Below, one piece after another: positions 63,901 through 64,000 of a stretch of 64,000 nt of DNA. This DNA is from Paenibacillus oryzisoli (lineage in GTDB: Bacteria > Bacillota > Bacilli > Paenibacillales > NBRC-103111): positions 158,140 to 222,139 of the forward strand of contig NZ_LYPB01000092.1 in assembly GCF_001653565.1 (NCBI RefSeq), in the 5' to 3' direction. Position 1 is the stretch's first letter; every line of letters starts with the position of its first letter. Both the position numbers and the translations under genes were made by a program. The notes below the pieces were generated by a model. It ran no database searches. It was not told the DNA's origin and saw nothing but the letters and a program-made list of their open reading frames with translations.

Positions 63901-64000
63901 CTTTGCAAGCTTTGAGCTTGCCGAATTCGACTGTTTGAAAACCAAGATACAAGACAGACCATGGATATGTCGTTGTTTCCAGCAGGTTCTGAACGAGCAA
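60911..64000 (-). CDS. addA: Helicase-exonuclease AddA, C-terminal 1029 residues (runs off the right edge)
   Basis: The UvrD-like ATPase and nuclease subunit of AddAB, which resects double-strand breaks to Chi. The start lies beyond the window. Visible helicase motifs: LLDEYQDTNRVQEAIV (II), VGDVKQSIYRFRLAEP (III), FVAGM after SIHKSKGLEFPVV (V) and YVALTRAREKLYLLG (VI). The C-terminal RecB-family nuclease has LVDYKTDAVRG with the catalytic Asp and Lys. An acidic linker (DDSDENGDESNPDVTG) interrupts the middle. It is followed by sbcD, the usual addBA-sbcDC order. Confidence 0.95.
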   Translation of the reverse strand: MLVQNLLETTTYPWSVLYLGFQTVEFGKLKACKGDDFDKGLQEEVKELRNKAKDQINKLKEELFGRTPEQFHLEVAQMAPLLHVLVDLIVDFGQRYQAAKAAKGLIDFADLEHYCLQILSAPGSMPGELYPSEAAQAYRKQFAEVLLDEYQDTNRVQEAIVELISTAKPGNRFMVGDVKQSIYRFRLAEPGLFLEKYKAYRSNKESASDGEMNGGRIDLARNFRSRLQVVHAVNFIFKQMMNETVGEIAYDERAELVYGAGYPPSESDCSVEMLIIDRAKDGADKTEAFMDDSDENGDESNPDVTGSGTDPAIEAEELETAQLEARTIARQIKGLLGADNQEAFQVFDKRTGGNRPATYRDIVILLRATQAWSPIIIDELKKQGIPAYAELSTGYFSATEVETMLSLLKVIDNPYQDVPLAAVLRSPIVALSAEELAQIRVADKAVAFYESVLRTAGPNIPNENEQLSLKLAAFLEHLEQWRNDARQGSLADLIWRIFRQTGYYDFAGGLPGGMQRQANLRALYDRARQYESTSLRGLFRFLRFIERMKESGGDLGTARALGEQEDVVRIMSIHKSKGLEFPVVFVAGMAKMFNQRDLNEAFLLHKELGFGPRFVDTTLRVSYPTLPSLAIKKRLKLELLAEEMRVLYVALTRAREKLYLLGTVKSLDKLLRGWGRHLSREAWYLPDFELAKAKSYLDWVGPALLRHPDAVLWREKIGISEISSDIRLLRDASQWKLSVITPENLQQLEVLEDSTFVPDQDRFMAIQQREVITTSGKWKDVLSERLSWQYKFQDAPKYFAKTTVSEMKRLSEVNRIADELELPYAMETVPTLGEAAVTQQPAPLIWRRPRFMEEKKLTAAEKGTVVHAVMQNMSLAELPTEASIQGTLQEMIDKQTMTQEQRDVVDIPVILKFFETSVGKRLIQSHHVQREVPFSYGLPAVEVYSETDSSTLGETVLIQGVIDCLFEDELGLVLVDYKTDAVRGSSDSELQLRYEKQIGLYARAVEHIWKRQIHGKYLYFFDGAKLVEM

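Noticed and set aside
1-64000. CRISPR arrays, insertion sequences, prophage genes, tRNA or rRNA genes
   Set aside because: No regularly spaced direct repeats, transposase or integrase frames, or tRNA/rRNA signatures were recognised by eye on either strand.

Overview
The window looks like a chromosomal segment from a spore-forming Gram-positive bacterium of the Paenibacillus type (Bacillota, order Bacillales). The evidence is gene order: blocks match Bacillus subtilis neighbourhoods (rpsU-yqeY-nfeD-floA-yqfC-yqfD-phoH-pgpH-ybeY-dgkA-cdd-era-yqzL-recO, then yqfL-yqxD-dnaG-sigA, trmK-nif3, addA-sbcD-sbcC, ylaK/ylaJ/typA/ylaH, panE-yllA). Sporulation proteins (RsfA-like, YqfC, YqfD, a YhcN/YlaJ lipoprotein), strong purine-rich Shine-Dalgarno sites, many lipoproteins and intermediate GC agree with this. 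No plasmid, phage, insertion sequence or CRISPR signature was seen; the species cannot be fixed from the sequence alone.

Layout. 1-3.3 kb: the 3' part of an oligopeptide ABC importer (oppA, oppB, start of oppC), with a promoter flanked by two identical palindromes. 3.4-5.5 kb: DUF3397 protein, ketopantoate reductase and an RsfA-like regulator. 5.9-10.1 kb: DUF2626 protein, MidA-like methyltransferase, a lipoprotein, a secreted coiled-coil protein resembling the CwlO/PcsB adaptor domain but lacking a hydrolase domain, and an orphan. 10.1-16.2 kb: PIN-PhoH ATPase, spore lipoprotein, small orphans, YlaH, TypA/BipA and a membrane protein with an apparent ATC start. 16.4-25.7 kb: MFS exporter, TerC, cysteine desulfurase-ThiI pair, lytic transglycosylase, CNNM/CorC transporter, small proteins, GH15-like hydrolase and YpuI. 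25.9-28.4 kb: a secreted subtilase and RNase P RNA. 28.5-49 kb: the minus-strand housekeeping super-cluster (Nif3, TrmK, SigA, DnaG, PPDK regulatory protein, RecO, YqzL, Era, Cdd, DgkA, YbeY, PgpH, PhoH, YqfD, YqfC, FloA, NfeD, YqeY, S21, HIT, RsgA). 49.2-55.9 kb: accessory region with a TetR-FAD oxidoreductase fusion, a GH26-like secreted enzyme, a CapA-type lipoprotein and a trypsin-like protease. 56-64 kb: sbcC, sbcD and most of addA (recombinational repair).

The core genes act in replication initiation (DnaG), transcription (SigA), ribosome and tRNA maturation (Era, YbeY, RsgA, TypA, TrmK, RNase P, S21), c-di-AMP turnover (PgpH), membrane organisation (FloA/NfeD) and double-strand-break processing (AddA, SbcCD). 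The least ordinary features are the in-frame TetR-oxidoreductase gene with a strong internal ribosome-binding site and its own palindromic operator, the paired palindromes around the opp promoter, the hydrolase-less PcsB-like protein, the DgkA with a second membrane domain, sharp GC-rich patches inside sbcC and nif3, and terminators whose U-tract doubles as the Lys-Lys tail of the convergent gene.
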